Positions 1 through 8,325 are shown, counted from the first letter of the stretch. The stretch is 64,000 bases of DNA from Streptococcus suis YS161 (GCF_002760245.1 NZ_ASCA01000059.1:62001-126000); one strand, 5' to 3'. Numbers and translations are program-made. The notes: generated by a model from the sequence alone, not told the origin.

Positions 1-98
1 ATATCGCCTTGGAAGTCGTTTCAGGTGCGGTCCATAGTGAAGAAGCTTGGGCAACTTATTTGCCAGATTGCTTGCGCTTTTTAAGCGAAAAATGGTAA
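1..98 (+). CDS. Putative esterase, 3' end only
   Basis: Only the last 31 codons lie in the window, ending in LRFLSEKW and a TAA at 96-98. The fragment resembles the C-terminus of esterase D-like alpha/beta hydrolases, and the next gene is an esterase of the same broad class 27 bases downstream, which suggests a tandem pair. The catalytic part is outside the window, so the function is inferred from a short tail and the neighbour. Confidence 0.5.
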   Translation, partial: IALEVVSGAVHSEEAWATYLPDCLRFLSEKW

Positions 99-125
99 TT
101 AAAAGAATTAGTTAGGAGAAAAAAG

Positions 126-872
126 ATGCACGTTGAATTTTTAAGTCATTGGTCTGGAAATCTTGGCCGAGAAATGAATCTAAATCGTTATGGTCACGCA
201 GGGATTCCTGTGGTTGTTTTCGCTTCATCAGGCGGTTCGTACAATGAATACGCAGATTTTGGTATGATTGAAGCCTGCCGTGGATCTATCGAGGCAGGTC
301 ATGTTCAATTTTTCACCTTAACGAGTTACGATAGTGAAAGCTGGTTGGCAGACTGGAAATCTATTCATGACAAAGCAGAAGCTCACCGCGCCTACGAACG
401 CTATGTGATTGAAGAAGCGATTCCCTTTATCAAACATAAAACTGGCTGGTTCGATGGGATGATGACGACTGGTTGCTCTATGGGAGCTTATCACGCGCTC
501 AATTTCTTCCTGCAACATCCAGATGTTTTCACAAAAGTTATCGCCCTTTCAGGTGTCTATGATGCTCGTTTCTTCAACAACAATCAAGATTATGGCAATG
601 ATGATGCTGTCTATCAAAACTCACCATCTGACTACATTTGGAATCAGAATGACGGTTGGTTTATTGACAAATACCGTCAAGCTGATATTATCGTTTGTAC
701 CGGTTTGGGCGATTGGGAACAAGACGGTCTGGACTCATTCTATAACCTAAAACGTGCCTTTGAAGAAAAGAATATCCCAGCTTGGTTTGATACTTGGGGA
801 ACAGATGTGGCCCACGACTGGGTGTGGTGGAGAAAGCAAATGCCATTCTTCCTTCATTCTATCGGACTATAA
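126..872 (+). CDS. Esterase family protein (alpha/beta hydrolase)
   Basis: A 248-residue putative serine esterase of the PF00756 type. The nucleophile elbow GCSMGAYHA is visible near residue 120, and a late histidine in DVAHDW near the C-terminus fits the catalytic His. There is no signal peptide, so it should be cytoplasmic. The start is set by TTAGGAGAAAAAAG before the ATG. It lies between another esterase-like gene and an ATP-grasp ligase 17 bases downstream, probably one transcript. The natural substrate cannot be read from the sequence; family members hydrolyse acyl esters such as S-formylglutathione or act on acylated sugars. Confidence 0.8.
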   Translation: MHVEFLSHWSGNLGREMNLNRYGHAGIPVVVFASSGGSYNEYADFGMIEACRGSIEAGHVQFFTLTSYDSESWLADWKSIHDKAEAHRAYERYVIEEAIPFIKHKTGWFDGMMTTGCSMGAYHALNFFLQHPDVFTKVIALSGVYDARFFNNNQDYGNDDAVYQNSPSDYIWNQNDGWFIDKYRQADIIVCTGLGDWEQDGLDSFYNLKRAFEEKNIPAWFDTWGTDVAHDWVWWRKQMPFFLHSIGL

Positions 873-889
873 GCTAGAAAGGACTACCT

Positions 890-2056
890 ATGAATTATCT
901 CGTTATTTCACCTTTTTATCCAGAAAATTTTCAACCATTTACCATTGAATTGGCAAAAAAAGAAGGCGTTACGGTTCTAGGTATCGGGCAAGAACCTTAC
1001 GATCAATTGCCTGAAGAACTTCGTAATGCCTTAACAGAATACTTCCGTGTCAATGATTTGGAAAATATTGATGAAGTCAAGCGTGCAGCTGCATTCTTGA
1101 TTTACAAGCATGGCCCTATTGACCGTGTAGAATCCCACAATGAGCATTGGCTTGAAAATGATGCCGCACTCCGTGAACAATTTAATATTTTCGGAGCTAA
1201 GCCAAGTCATCTTAAAAAGACAAAATTCAAGTCTGAAATGAAGAAATATTTTTCCAAAGCAGGTGTTCCTGTTGTTCCAGGTATGGTTGTCAAATCGGAG
1301 AAAGACGTTGATAAGGCTGTTAAGACAATTGGTTTTCCAATGATTGCCAAGCCTGACAACGGCGTTGGGGCATCCGGTACCTTTAAACTCACAAAGAAAG
1401 CAGATTTGGAAACCTTTAAAGAAGCTTGGGATGGTCAAACAGCCTATTTCTTTGAGAAATTTGTCAACTCAAGCATTATCACAACCTATGATGGATTGGT
1501 GGACAGCAAGGGAAATGTTGTTTTCGAAACAGGCTTGACCTATGTTCATACACCATTTGAATTGATGCAAAGCAAAAAAGATAATGCCTACTATATTGAA
1601 AAAGAATTAGATCCGAAATTAGTAAAATATGGTCGTGCGATTATCAAAGCCTTCGGTATGAAAGAACGTTTCTTCCATATTGAATTTTTCAAGAACGGAA
1701 AAGATTACATCGCGATTGAATACAACAACCGCATGGCAGGCGGTTTCACAGTTGAAGCCTATAACTATGCACATTCTATTGACCTTTTCCGTGATTACGC
1801 AAACATTGTAACAGGTGGTGATGTTGAAGAGAGACGATTCGATTCACAATACTGCTTGGTCGCAACTCGCCGAGATACAACTGATTACGTTCATTCGGCA
1901 GATGATATTTATCAGAAATTTGCTGATAAGATTAAGACCGTTAAACGCATGCCCGACGCCTTTGCAGAATTGCAAGGCAACGATGCCTACCTTCTAGTGA
2001 CTGAAAGCAAGGAAGAGTTAGACGATATGATTGCCTACATTGGTCTAACAAAATAA
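890..2056 (+). CDS. ATP-grasp domain protein (carboxylate-amine ligase type)
   Basis: A 388-residue protein with a central ATP-grasp fold. Visible marks are the lysine and glycine-rich loop around residues 150-165 (IAKPDNGVGASGTFKL) and the metal-binding stretch FHIEFF...AIEYNNRMAGG near residues 264-285. Such enzymes join a carboxylate to an amine or thiol through an acylphosphate, using ATP. The substrate is not evident. AGAAAGGA precedes the start. It follows the esterase closely and ends at a strong terminator at 2069-2093, so the pair is likely an operon. A biosynthetic partnership with the esterase is inference. Confidence 0.75.
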   Translation: MNYLVISPFYPENFQPFTIELAKKEGVTVLGIGQEPYDQLPEELRNALTEYFRVNDLENIDEVKRAAAFLIYKHGPIDRVESHNEHWLENDAALREQFNIFGAKPSHLKKTKFKSEMKKYFSKAGVPVVPGMVVKSEKDVDKAVKTIGFPMIAKPDNGVGASGTFKLTKKADLETFKEAWDGQTAYFFEKFVNSSIITTYDGLVDSKGNVVFETGLTYVHTPFELMQSKKDNAYYIEKELDPKLVKYGRAIIKAFGMKERFFHIEFFKNGKDYIAIEYNNRMAGGFTVEAYNYAHSIDLFRDYANIVTGGDVEERRFDSQYCLVATRRDTTDYVHSADDIYQKFADKIKTVKRMPDAFAELQGNDAYLLVTESKEELDDMIAYIGLTK

Positions 2057-2068
2057 AACTAACTGTAA

Positions 2069-2093
2069 GACACCAGAAATGGTGTCTTTTTTT
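2069..2093 (+). terminator. Rho-independent terminator after ATP-grasp gene
   Basis: Six-bp stem GACACC/GGTGTC with a six-base loop, followed by seven T residues. Confidence 0.85.
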
Positions 2094-2098
2094 CTTTC

Positions 2099-2114
2099 CT
2101 TACAAAGCTGTAAG
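2099..2114 (+). promoter_or_regulatory. BceR-like operator box 1
   Basis: The perfect palindrome CTTACA-AAGC-TGTAAG. It matches the Bacillus BceR binding consensus TNACA-N4-TGTAA as I recall it. It lies 44 bases upstream of a TATAAT box and 21 bp (two helical turns) upstream of a second TGTAA half-site, an activator-like geometry. A BceR-type regulator is encoded at 8614-9288. The palindrome is seen directly; the regulator assignment is inference. Confidence 0.6.
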
Positions 2115-2120
2115 TTTTTT

Positions 2121-2144
2121 AATCAGAACTGTAAGTGAGTACAG
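2121..2144 (+). promoter_or_regulatory. Second, degenerate BceR-like box and overlapping palindrome
   Basis: TGTAA at 2130-2134 repeats the right half of box 1 exactly 21 bp downstream, but the left half (AATCA) is poor. The same TGTAA is also part of another perfect inverted repeat, CTGTA-AGTGAG-TACAG, at 2129-2144. The element ends about where a -35 hexamer would be, and the -35 itself (GTGAGT) is poor, as expected for an activated promoter. Confidence 0.45.
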
Positions 2145-2163
2145 AAAGAATATTTTCTATAAT
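2135..2163 (+). promoter_or_regulatory. Promoter of the lipoprotein/ABC exporter operon
   Basis: A consensus -10 TATAAT at 2158-2163 is preceded, at 17 bp, by a weak GTGAGT at 2135-2140. It sits 33 bases before the first ATG of the operon at 2196. A strong -10 with a poor -35 suggests dependence on an activator at the upstream boxes. Confidence 0.6.
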
Positions 2164-2195
2164 AGACTCATAAGAAATAGAAAGAAGGAAATCAT

Positions 2196-2336
2196 ATGTC
2201 ATTCAAATTTTTACAAGCAAAGAGAATAGAAGAAAAAGTATTCTCAGAAAAAGAAAAGGCTGAACTCATGGAACAAGCCTCATTCTTAGAAGAGCTCGCC
2301 CATGATTTGCAAAGTATAAGATTTATGGCATACTAG
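2196..2336 (+). CDS. 46-residue small protein of unknown function
   Basis: Begins MSFKFLQAKR and ends IRFMAY, with AGAAAGGAAATC before the ATG. It is the first gene after the regulated promoter and stops 12 bases before the lipoprotein. It is soluble, highly charged and probably helical. It has no leader-peptide GG motif, no Cys/Ser/Thr-rich core and no membrane segment, so it does not look like a bacteriocin or lantibiotic precursor. It could be a small regulator or simply a translated leader. I do not recognise it. Confidence 0.55.
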   Translation: MSFKFLQAKRIEEKVFSEKEKAELMEQASFLEELAHDLQSIRFMAY

Positions 2337-2348
2337 AGGGAGGAAACT

Positions 2349-2732
2349 ATGAAAAAGAAAGTATTTGGTTTGCTGGCTTTGGGCAGTATAATGCTAACCG
2401 CTTGCTCTTCCTCTTCAGCAGGTCTTAGCTTTGATGAGGGCTATCAAACCTTTCATTATAAGGGAAAAGACTATGCCGTTAGCAAACAGGAAGTTGCCGA
2501 AGATAGTATTCAAGGAACAGAAGTTAAGTTTATGGAATGGCCTGTTATCAAAGAAGAAGGGGCAGTGAAACAGACAGTATCCTTGAATAATCTTTACACT
2601 ACTTCTAACAAGGAATGGGCCATCGGTGTCCAGGATGGTTATTATAAGGTGGATTTAGAAGATAATATTGCTGAATCAGACCGAATCGACTATCAAGCAG
2701 TTCTTGACCAAGTTGATTTAGACAGTGAATAA
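2349..2732 (+). CDS. Small lipoprotein of the ABC exporter operon
   Basis: 127 residues with a lipoprotein signal: MKKK, a hydrophobic core, then the lipobox LTAC (Cys about residue 19), followed by a serine-rich linker. The mature part of about 108 residues is acidic and of unknown fold. AGAGGGAGGAAAC precedes the start. It is followed 16 bases later by an ABC ATPase and two permeases, the order seen in lantibiotic immunity loci (LanI lipoprotein plus LanFEG). A role in binding an envelope-active peptide is inference; sequence similarity to NisI or SpaI is not apparent by eye. Confidence 0.65.
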   Translation: MKKKVFGLLALGSIMLTACSSSSAGLSFDEGYQTFHYKGKDYAVSKQEVAEDSIQGTEVKFMEWPVIKEEGAVKQTVSLNNLYTTSNKEWAIGVQDGYYKVDLEDNIAESDRIDYQAVLDQVDLDSE

Positions 2733-2748
2733 GGAATTAGGAGTAACT

Positions 2749-3651
2749 ATGTTATTAGAAATCAATCATTTAAACAAAGTTTACAAAGACGTTACCACTG
2801 TTGATATTGAAAAGATTACTGTACGAGAAGGAGAAATCTACGGCTTTCTTGGACCAAATGGTGCAGGTAAGACAACTACGATGAAAATGATTCTATCACT
2901 TGTCACTCCGACTTCAGGTGAAATTTTTATTAATAAAAAAGACATTCGAAATGACAAAAAATACCTAAATCAGATTGGATCTATGATAGAAGAACCGTCC
3001 TATTATCCTAATTTAACTGGATATGAAAATTTATTAGTGTTTCAAAAAATGGTGGGATTTGATAAAAATAATATCTGGCCGACATTGGAGCTCGTTGGAT
3101 TAGCTGATGAAAAAAATCGAAAAAAATTAGTTAAGGCCTATTCTCTTGGTATGAAACAGCGACTTGCCTTAGCATTTGCTTTAGTGAAAAAGCCGAAAAT
3201 CTTATTATTAGATGAGCCCACAAATGGTCTTGATCCAGCTGGTATTCATGAAATTCGTGAATTAATTGTTCAATTAGCCAAAGAAAAAGGTCTGACTGTC
3301 TTTATTTCCAGTCACATTCTTCCGGAAATTGAACACATTGCAGATCGAGTTGGGATTATCAATCATGGTCGTCTTGTCTATGAGGGAGAAATTGAAGCTA
3401 TTAAGTCAAATACTTGGATTGAAATTGGCGGTGATTTTTCACAGAAAAATATTGTTCAGACCTTAGTTGAACTTGGAACGGTAGAAATTTTGAGTGCATC
3501 CGAAAGTCAAGTAACTTTAAGGGATTTGGATAACGATCGGTTAGCAGATCTGGTGAGCTATTTAATAGAAAATGGATACCGAATATTCCGAGTGGTTAGA
3601 GAAAGTGAAACTCTTGAAGATATTTTCCTAAATCTAACAAAGGAGGCGTAA
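2749..3651 (+). CDS. ABC transporter ATPase, LanF/BcrA type
   Basis: A 300-residue ATPase: Walker A GPNGAGKTTT near residue 38, signature YSLGMKQRLALA, Walker [14 protein letters not shown], then a switch histidine in ISSHIL. The C-terminal 80 residues resemble the extension of bacitracin and lantibiotic immunity ATPases. The start is placed at the ATG after GGAGTAACT rather than an in-frame ATG 24 bases upstream that overlaps the lipoprotein end. It is coupled to two ABC-2 permeases downstream. Likely role: energising extrusion of a peptide or lipid-targeting antibiotic from the membrane. Confidence 0.85.
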   Translation: MLLEINHLNKVYKDVTTVDIEKITVREGEIYGFLGPNGAGKTTTMKMILSLVTPTSGEIFINKKDIRNDKKYLNQIGSMIEEPSYYPNLTGYENLLVFQKMVGFDKNNIWPTLELVGLADEKNRKKLVKAYSLGMKQRLALAFALVKKPKILLLDEPTNGLDPAGIHEIRELIVQLAKEKGLTVFISSHILPEIEHIADRVGIINHGRLVYEGEIEAIKSNTWIEIGGDFSQKNIVQTLVELGTVEILSASESQVTLRDLDNDRLADLVSYLIENGYRIFRVVRESETLEDIFLNLTKEA

Positions 3652-3652
3652 G

Positions 3653-4399
3653 ATGAATGGTGTTTACATTGAATGGCTAAAAAGTAGACGAACAAAATCT
3701 ATTTCAATTGTCATTATTTTGATGTTGGTTGCCACACTTTGGAATATTGCAACTTTTATCTCTGCTTTCTCTTCACATCCAGAGTTAAGAATGGCTGGAA
3801 CCTTGTTTAGTAATCAGAATGTCAATCTACTTATGTTCCCGATTGCAGTTTGTGTGTTTGCTAGTCGAATTGTAGGGAATGAACATGAAGGGCAGACCTT
3901 TAAACTACAAATAGCTAATGGTCAAAGCCTAACAGCCATTTTTCGTGATAAATTCTTTTTTATGCTGGTTTCCTTTGTTATTATGTCTGCTATCGAAATT
4001 ATGATTATTTATCTTTTCGGAACACAGGCAGGAATCTCTATTTCTTTGCAGATTATTGGTATTCAGTTTATTGGGCAGATACTTGCAATATTTTCATTGA
4101 TTTGTCTTTATCTGACCTTGGCCATGATTCTTGAAAAACAGGGGATTCTGCTAGCTCTAGGACTTTTAGGTGGTTTTCTAGGAATTATCTTAAACCCAAA
4201 AAGTTATGGTTTTACCAGTTTACTTAACCCAATCACTGGTTCAGGAAGTCTTGCGCCTTATAAATATCAATTTCTGGGTGATGGCACATTTACCTATAAT
4301 TTAGATAGTCAGTTGCTTGAGAAAATCGTCTGTTATGCCATTTACTGCTTGATACTCTACCTTTTGGCGGTTCTAATATTAAGAAAGAAAGGTAACTAA
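3653..4399 (+). CDS. ABC-2 type permease, LanE/BcrB-like
   Basis: A 248-residue integral membrane protein with about six hydrophobic segments, opening with a short cytoplasmic stretch and TM1 at about residues 18-38. AGGAGG precedes the ATG, which lies one base past the ATPase stop. The length and topology fit LanE, LanG or BcrB subunits. It probably forms a heterodimeric channel with the next gene, with which it shares an opening of the type (E)WxK(S/T)R(K/T). Confidence 0.8.
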   Translation: MNGVYIEWLKSRRTKSISIVIILMLVATLWNIATFISAFSSHPELRMAGTLFSNQNVNLLMFPIAVCVFASRIVGNEHEGQTFKLQIANGQSLTAIFRDKFFFMLVSFVIMSAIEIMIIYLFGTQAGISISLQIIGIQFIGQILAIFSLICLYLTLAMILEKQGILLALGLLGGFLGIILNPKSYGFTSLLNPITGSGSLAPYKYQFLGDGTFTYNLDSQLLEKIVCYAIYCLILYLLAVLILRKKGN

Positions 4400-4400
4400 G

Positions 4401-5135
4401 ATGAAAGATTACTTCTTAGCTGAGTGGACAAAAACAAGGAAAATTCAATTATTAGTCATTGGGATTGCCTTTTTGAGTTTCTCTAGCATGATAGGATTGG
4501 GTATCTATTTTGCTAATCGTGATGTTTTGATCGACGGAACTCAATCTTTGGTTCTGTGGGGACAACTGACCTTTTACAATAGTACCTTACTTTATCCTCC
4601 TATGTTAGCCATTATTGCAGGTCTCTTACTAGTTCCTGAATTTGAGCGAAAAACTCTTGACATGCTAAAGGCTAATCAAGTTTCTATGAGGAAATTATAT
4701 TTAGGAAAATTAATGAGCAGTTTTCTTCTTATTCTTCCAGTTCAATTCTTATTGCTGCTGATTTTTTTAGTTGCAGCAAAAATTGACGGCATTTCATTTG
4801 ACCTTAGTTTAGCCACACATGTTAAATGGATTGCTTTATCGCTTTTGTCTTCCTTTCCAATTATTACACTCCAATCATATATCACTGTAAAAACTCGAAA
4901 TTTCAGTAAGGGAGTCGGTGTTGCTACCATTGGTAGTATGCTTAATTTTGTATTAATTTTTATCAATGAAAGTTTTACGGAATTTTTCCCTTACTCTCAA
5001 CCGATGATTGGATTACGGAGTAGGGCATTGCAAGATATGACATTTTTAGAATTTATCTTATTTATTACAGTGAATATTGTGTTTAGTTTTATTTTTTATC
5101 AGTTAACTATCAAGAATTTGGAAAATAGTAAATAG
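4401..5135 (+). CDS. ABC-2 type permease, LanG/BcrB-like
   Basis: A 244-residue, six-segment membrane protein starting MKDYFLAEWTKTRK, one base after the preceding permease stop. It is the second permease of the exporter. No clear terminator follows it before the next gene at 5271. An orphan immunity or resistance exporter is inferred because no bacteriocin structural or modification gene is in the window. Confidence 0.8.
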   Translation: MKDYFLAEWTKTRKIQLLVIGIAFLSFSSMIGLGIYFANRDVLIDGTQSLVLWGQLTFYNSTLLYPPMLAIIAGLLLVPEFERKTLDMLKANQVSMRKLYLGKLMSSFLLILPVQFLLLLIFLVAAKIDGISFDLSLATHVKWIALSLLSSFPIITLQSYITVKTRNFSKGVGVATIGSMLNFVLIFINESFTEFFPYSQPMIGLRSRALQDMTFLEFILFITVNIVFSFIFYQLTIKNLENSK

Positions 5136-5270
5136 AAACCTTTTACAATTTTATGTATTTCTTTTATAAAGCTGATAATTAGAAACTCAATTTCATGGGA
5201 TTTAGTGCCAAAGAAAATTAGCTATGCTAAATCAAGTTAATTTATCCAAAGAAAACAATTAGGAGTTTAT
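5136..5270 (+). promoter_or_regulatory. Intergenic region before the BceAB-type genes
   Basis: 135 bases with no clear terminator. It holds a short inverted repeat TTAGC-TAT-GCTAA at 5218-5230 and a weak TTACA-N6-TGTA sequence that does not fit BceR spacing. No clear -35/-10 pair was found. The two transporter operons may be partly co-transcribed. Confidence 0.3.
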
Positions 5271-6023
5271 ATGTTATTAGAAATCAATCATTTAGAAAAA
5301 GTTTACCGCACGCGCTTTTCAAAAGAGGAAACTCGTGCCTTGCAAGATGTGGATTTTAAGGTAGAAGAGGGCGAGTTTATCGCCATCATGGGTGAAAGTG
5401 GTTCAGGTAAGACGACTTTGCTCAATATTCTAGCAACCTTGGACAAGCCAACTCGTGGCTCTGTTCTTTTGAACAATCAAGATATTACCAAAATCAAGGA
5501 GAGCGAGCTGGCCGATTTTCGCTTGCGTAATCTTGGCTTTGTCTTCCAAGATTTTAATCTCTTGGACACCCTGTCCATCCAAGACAATATCTTTTTACCT
5601 CTGGTATTGGCACGTACTGGCTATGAGGAAATGGAAAAACGTTTGAAAGTTTTGGCGCCAAAACTGCGGATTCAAGATTTGCTGAAAAAACGTCCTTTTG
5701 AACTTTCTGGTGGACAAAAGCAGCGCGTGGCCATTGCCCGTAGCTTGATTACCCAGCCACAGATTGTTCTAGCGGACGAACCGACAGCTGCCCTTGATTA
5801 CCGCAATTCGGAAGACTTGCTGAATTTGTTTGAAGACATCAACCTAGACGGACAAACCATTCTCATGGTGACCCACTCAGCCAACGCAGCCAGCCATGCC
5901 AAACGGGTTCTTTTTATCAAGGATGGTCGGATTTTCCATCAGTTGTACAAGGCAGGCAAGAGCAATCAAGACTTTGCCAAGGAGATTTCGCTCAACATGT
6001 CTGCACTTTTAGGGGGTGAGTAG
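5271..6023 (+). CDS. ABC transporter ATPase, BceA type
   Basis: A 250-residue ATPase of the MacB/BceA class: Walker [13 protein letters not shown] at about residues 41-52, signature [14 protein letters not shown], Walker [14 protein letters not shown]-loop in VTHSAN. TTAGGAG precedes the ATG. The next gene, one base after its stop, is a BceB-like permease. Such pairs detect and remove peptide antibiotics that bind lipid II cycle intermediates (for example bacitracin) and signal to a partner histidine kinase. That kinase is encoded at 9285-10226. Confidence 0.88.
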   Translation: MLLEINHLEKVYRTRFSKEETRALQDVDFKVEEGEFIAIMGESGSGKTTLLNILATLDKPTRGSVLLNNQDITKIKESELADFRLRNLGFVFQDFNLLDTLSIQDNIFLPLVLARTGYEEMEKRLKVLAPKLRIQDLLKKRPFELSGGQKQRVAIARSLITQPQIVLADEPTAALDYRNSEDLLNLFEDINLDGQTILMVTHSANAASHAKRVLFIKDGRIFHQLYKAGKSNQDFAKEISLNMSALLGGE

Positions 6024-7994
6024 ATGTTTTACCTCAAACTTGCTGGGCAAAATATCCGAAAATCCATGGGTGTTTTTGCTCCATTCGTTTTAGCCAGTCT
6101 TGTGCTATTTACTCTGATTTGTTCCATGTTCTTACTCATGCTAAGTCCAGTTATGGAGACCATGGGCTCTGGTGCCGTTTCTATCGGTCTTGGTGTTGTT
6201 GTTCTGACCATTTTCTCGGTCATTATGGAGATTTATAGTTTTAATTTCCTGATGAAACAACGGGCGAGGGAATTTGGTCTCTATAACATGCTGGGGATGA
6301 ACAAGAAAAAAGTAGCCTTGATAGCCAGCCTAGAATTGATGATGATATTCTTACTGGTTGTGGTTCTTGGTTCTGTCTTAGCTGGTGTGTTCGCAAATGT
6401 TCTCTACTTGATTTTTGTCAATCTAACAAATTATAGTGATTTGCATTTTGGAATAGCTCCTCTGGCATTTGTCCTGACTGCCTTTCTCTTTGCAGGGATA
6501 TTCTTTATCTTGGAATTGCTGGCTATTCGGACTATTGGCAAGACCAGTCCGCTGATTTTGTTCCGAGCTAGTGAAAAGGGTGAGAAGGAGCCACGTGGGA
6601 ATCTCCTCTTGGCTGCTCTCGGTGTCATTAGCCTAGGCGTTGGCTACTACCTATCGCTTTCATCGAAAGCAGCAGGGGTGGCTGTCATCTTTCGTTTCTT
6701 CATCGCTGTGCTCTTTGTTATTGCGGGGACCTACTTGTTCTACATCAGCTTTATGACTTGGTATTTGAAGGCACGGCGGAAAAACAAAGGCTATTTTTAC
6801 ACGCCAGAGCATTTCATTACCACGTCGCAGATGATTTTCCGTATGAAACAGCATGCAACTGGTTTGGCAAATATTACCCTCTTAGCAGTCATGGCCTTTG
6901 TGACCATTGCAACAACGACTTCACTTTATACTGGCATGTCAAGCATGACAAGTGGTCTTTATCCAAAGGAAACATCTATTACCTACAAAGTTGCGGATAG
7001 AAGTCAGGGTGAAAGTGCCTATCAGCAATCGGTGCTCAGCCATTTTCCAGAAAAAGCGGAAGATAGTCTGTCCTACCTGACCTACCAAGCTGGTCTGGTC
7101 TATGACGGTGGGAAGGAGATTGTCATTAGTCCAGAAACCATTGCCAATCCAGACTTTAGCAAAATAGCCTTTACCTACTTCGTCACCCAAGATGATTTCC
7201 GGAAGTTGGGCAATGACCTGCCAGAGCTTGCTGCCAATCAAGTGGTCTTTATGCGTCCGAGTGAAAAACCATTGCTGAAGAAGCTTGTTTTGGGCGATCA
7301 TACCTTTGAGAATGTAGCCAATCTTGACCAGGCTATTTTCCCAGACATCACCAATACGCTAAATGCCGCCGTTATGGTAGTCAGTGATGACACTGTATTG
7401 AATACTGTTCGTGAGTATTATGAGTCCAATAATCCGCAAGGCTATCAGGTTAGCCTGGACTACCGTGTCTTTACCGACTTGACTGATGAAGAGGTTACTT
7501 CAATTGGTGAGCAAACTGGGGACTCTTATAATATCAACGATGCAAACGGAGAATTCCTAGGATATGCTATGCAAAAATCCGATTTCAACAATTTACTGAT
7601 GGGCTTTAGAGGCGGTTTCCTCTTTACAGGTTTCTTGCTGGGAATTAGTTTCCTACTGGGTGCAGCCTTGATTATCTACTACAAGCAGTACTCGGAAGGG
7701 CATGAAGACAAGAAATCCTACAAGATTCTACAAGAAGTGGGCATGAGTGCAACAGCAGTCAAAAAGACCATTAACTCGCAAACACTTACGGTCTTCTTTA
7801 TGCCACTAGCTATGGCGACCTTGCATTTCGTGATTTCTCTTGTTATGCTTAAGCAAATGCTATTGACCTTTGGTGTCACCTCTTCGCTTATGATTTATAC
7901 CGTCAGCGGAATTACCCTACTGGCAGTCGCTCTGATTTACTTTGTCATTTACAAGTGGACCAGTCGCACCTATTACCGCATTATTGAACGGTAG
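6024..7994 (+). CDS. FtsX-family permease, BceB type
   Basis: 656 residues, the normal length of BceB proteins. Ten hydrophobic segments are expected: TM1 near residues 18-40, a group up to about residue 320, then a large extracellular domain of roughly 200 residues (about 325-520), and three TM segments at the C-terminus. The extracellular domain is the hallmark of peptide-antibiotic sensing transporters. It follows the ATPase directly and ends in a strong terminator hairpin. The specific antibiotic cannot be read from the sequence. Confidence 0.87.
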   Translation: MFYLKLAGQNIRKSMGVFAPFVLASLVLFTLICSMFLLMLSPVMETMGSGAVSIGLGVVVLTIFSVIMEIYSFNFLMKQRAREFGLYNMLGMNKKKVALIASLELMMIFLLVVVLGSVLAGVFANVLYLIFVNLTNYSDLHFGIAPLAFVLTAFLFAGIFFILELLAIRTIGKTSPLILFRASEKGEKEPRGNLLLAALGVISLGVGYYLSLSSKAAGVAVIFRFFIAVLFVIAGTYLFYISFMTWYLKARRKNKGYFYTPEHFITTSQMIFRMKQHATGLANITLLAVMAFVTIATTTSLYTGMSSMTSGLYPKETSITYKVADRSQGESAYQQSVLSHFPEKAEDSLSYLTYQAGLVYDGGKEIVISPETIANPDFSKIAFTYFVTQDDFRKLGNDLPELAANQVVFMRPSEKPLLKKLVLGDHTFENVANLDQAIFPDITNTLNAAVMVVSDDTVLNTVREYYESNNPQGYQVSLDYRVFTDLTDEEVTSIGEQTGDSYNINDANGEFLGYAMQKSDFNNLLMGFRGGFLFTGFLLGISFLLGAALIIYYKQYSEGHEDKKSYKILQEVGMSATAVKKTINSQTLTVFFMPLAMATLHFVISLVMLKQMLLTFGVTSSLMIYTVSGITLLAVALIYFVIYKWTSRTYYRIIER

Positions 7995-8029
7995 AAGAAG
8001 TCTCGCCTTGTGCGAGATTTCTTGCTTTT
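7995..8029 (+). terminator. Terminator after the BceB-type permease
   Basis: A 12-bp stem with one G-T pair (AAGAAGTCTCGC paired with GCGAGATTTCTT), loop CTTGT, followed by GCTTTTT. The 3' arm and tail overlap the -35 of the toxin-antitoxin promoter. Confidence 0.8.
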
Positions 8030-8050
8030 TCAGGGGAATGGTGTTACAAT
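8022..8050 (+). promoter_or_regulatory. Promoter of the toxin-antitoxin pair
   Basis: -35 TTGCTT at 8022-8027, a 17-bp spacer and -10 TACAAT at 8045-8050, followed by GAAGAGGTGAG before the ATG at 8086. Confidence 0.6.
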
Positions 8051-8059
8051 GGTAATACC
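8040..8059 (+). promoter_or_regulatory. Probable antitoxin operator
   Basis: Inverted repeat GGTGTTAC-AATG-GTAATACC with seven of eight positions matching between the arms. It covers the -10 box, as expected for autorepression by a RelB-like antitoxin. Binding is inferred from position and symmetry. Confidence 0.55.
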
Positions 8060-8085
8060 AAAGGAATACTCGAAGAGGTGAGAAA

Positions 8086-8325
8086 ATGGCAGCTATTACA
8101 TTGAAAGTTTCTGAGCAGGACAAGCTCTTTATGCAGGCTATGGCAAAGTTTGAAGGTGTCAGTTTGTCAGAACTCATTCGGACTAAAACCCTTGAAGCCC
8201 TTGAAGATGAATATGACGCCCGCGTGGCAGATATTGCCTGGGCAGAATACCAAGAAGACTTGGCCAATGGCATTGAGCCGATAACACTAGAACAAATGGC
8301 TGAGGAGTTGGGCATTGAGTTATAA
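8086..8325 (+). CDS. RelB/DinJ-type antitoxin (DUF6290-like)
   Basis: 79 residues. The N-terminal half (ITLKVSEQDKLFMQAMAKFEGVS...) fits a ribbon-helix-helix DNA-binding domain with a short beta strand. The acidic C-terminal half fits a toxin-wrapping tail. Its stop overlaps the toxin start by 11 bases, which implies translational coupling. It should neutralise the downstream RelE-like toxin and repress its own promoter through the inverted repeat at 8040-8059. Confidence 0.82.
   Translation: MAAITLKVSEQDKLFMQAMAKFEGVSLSELIRTKTLEALEDEYDARVADIAWAEYQEDLANGIEPITLEQMAEELGIEL

Noticed and set aside
5151-5166. BceR box before the BceAB-type genes
   Set aside because: TTACA and TGTA halves are separated by six bases instead of four and the right half is incomplete.
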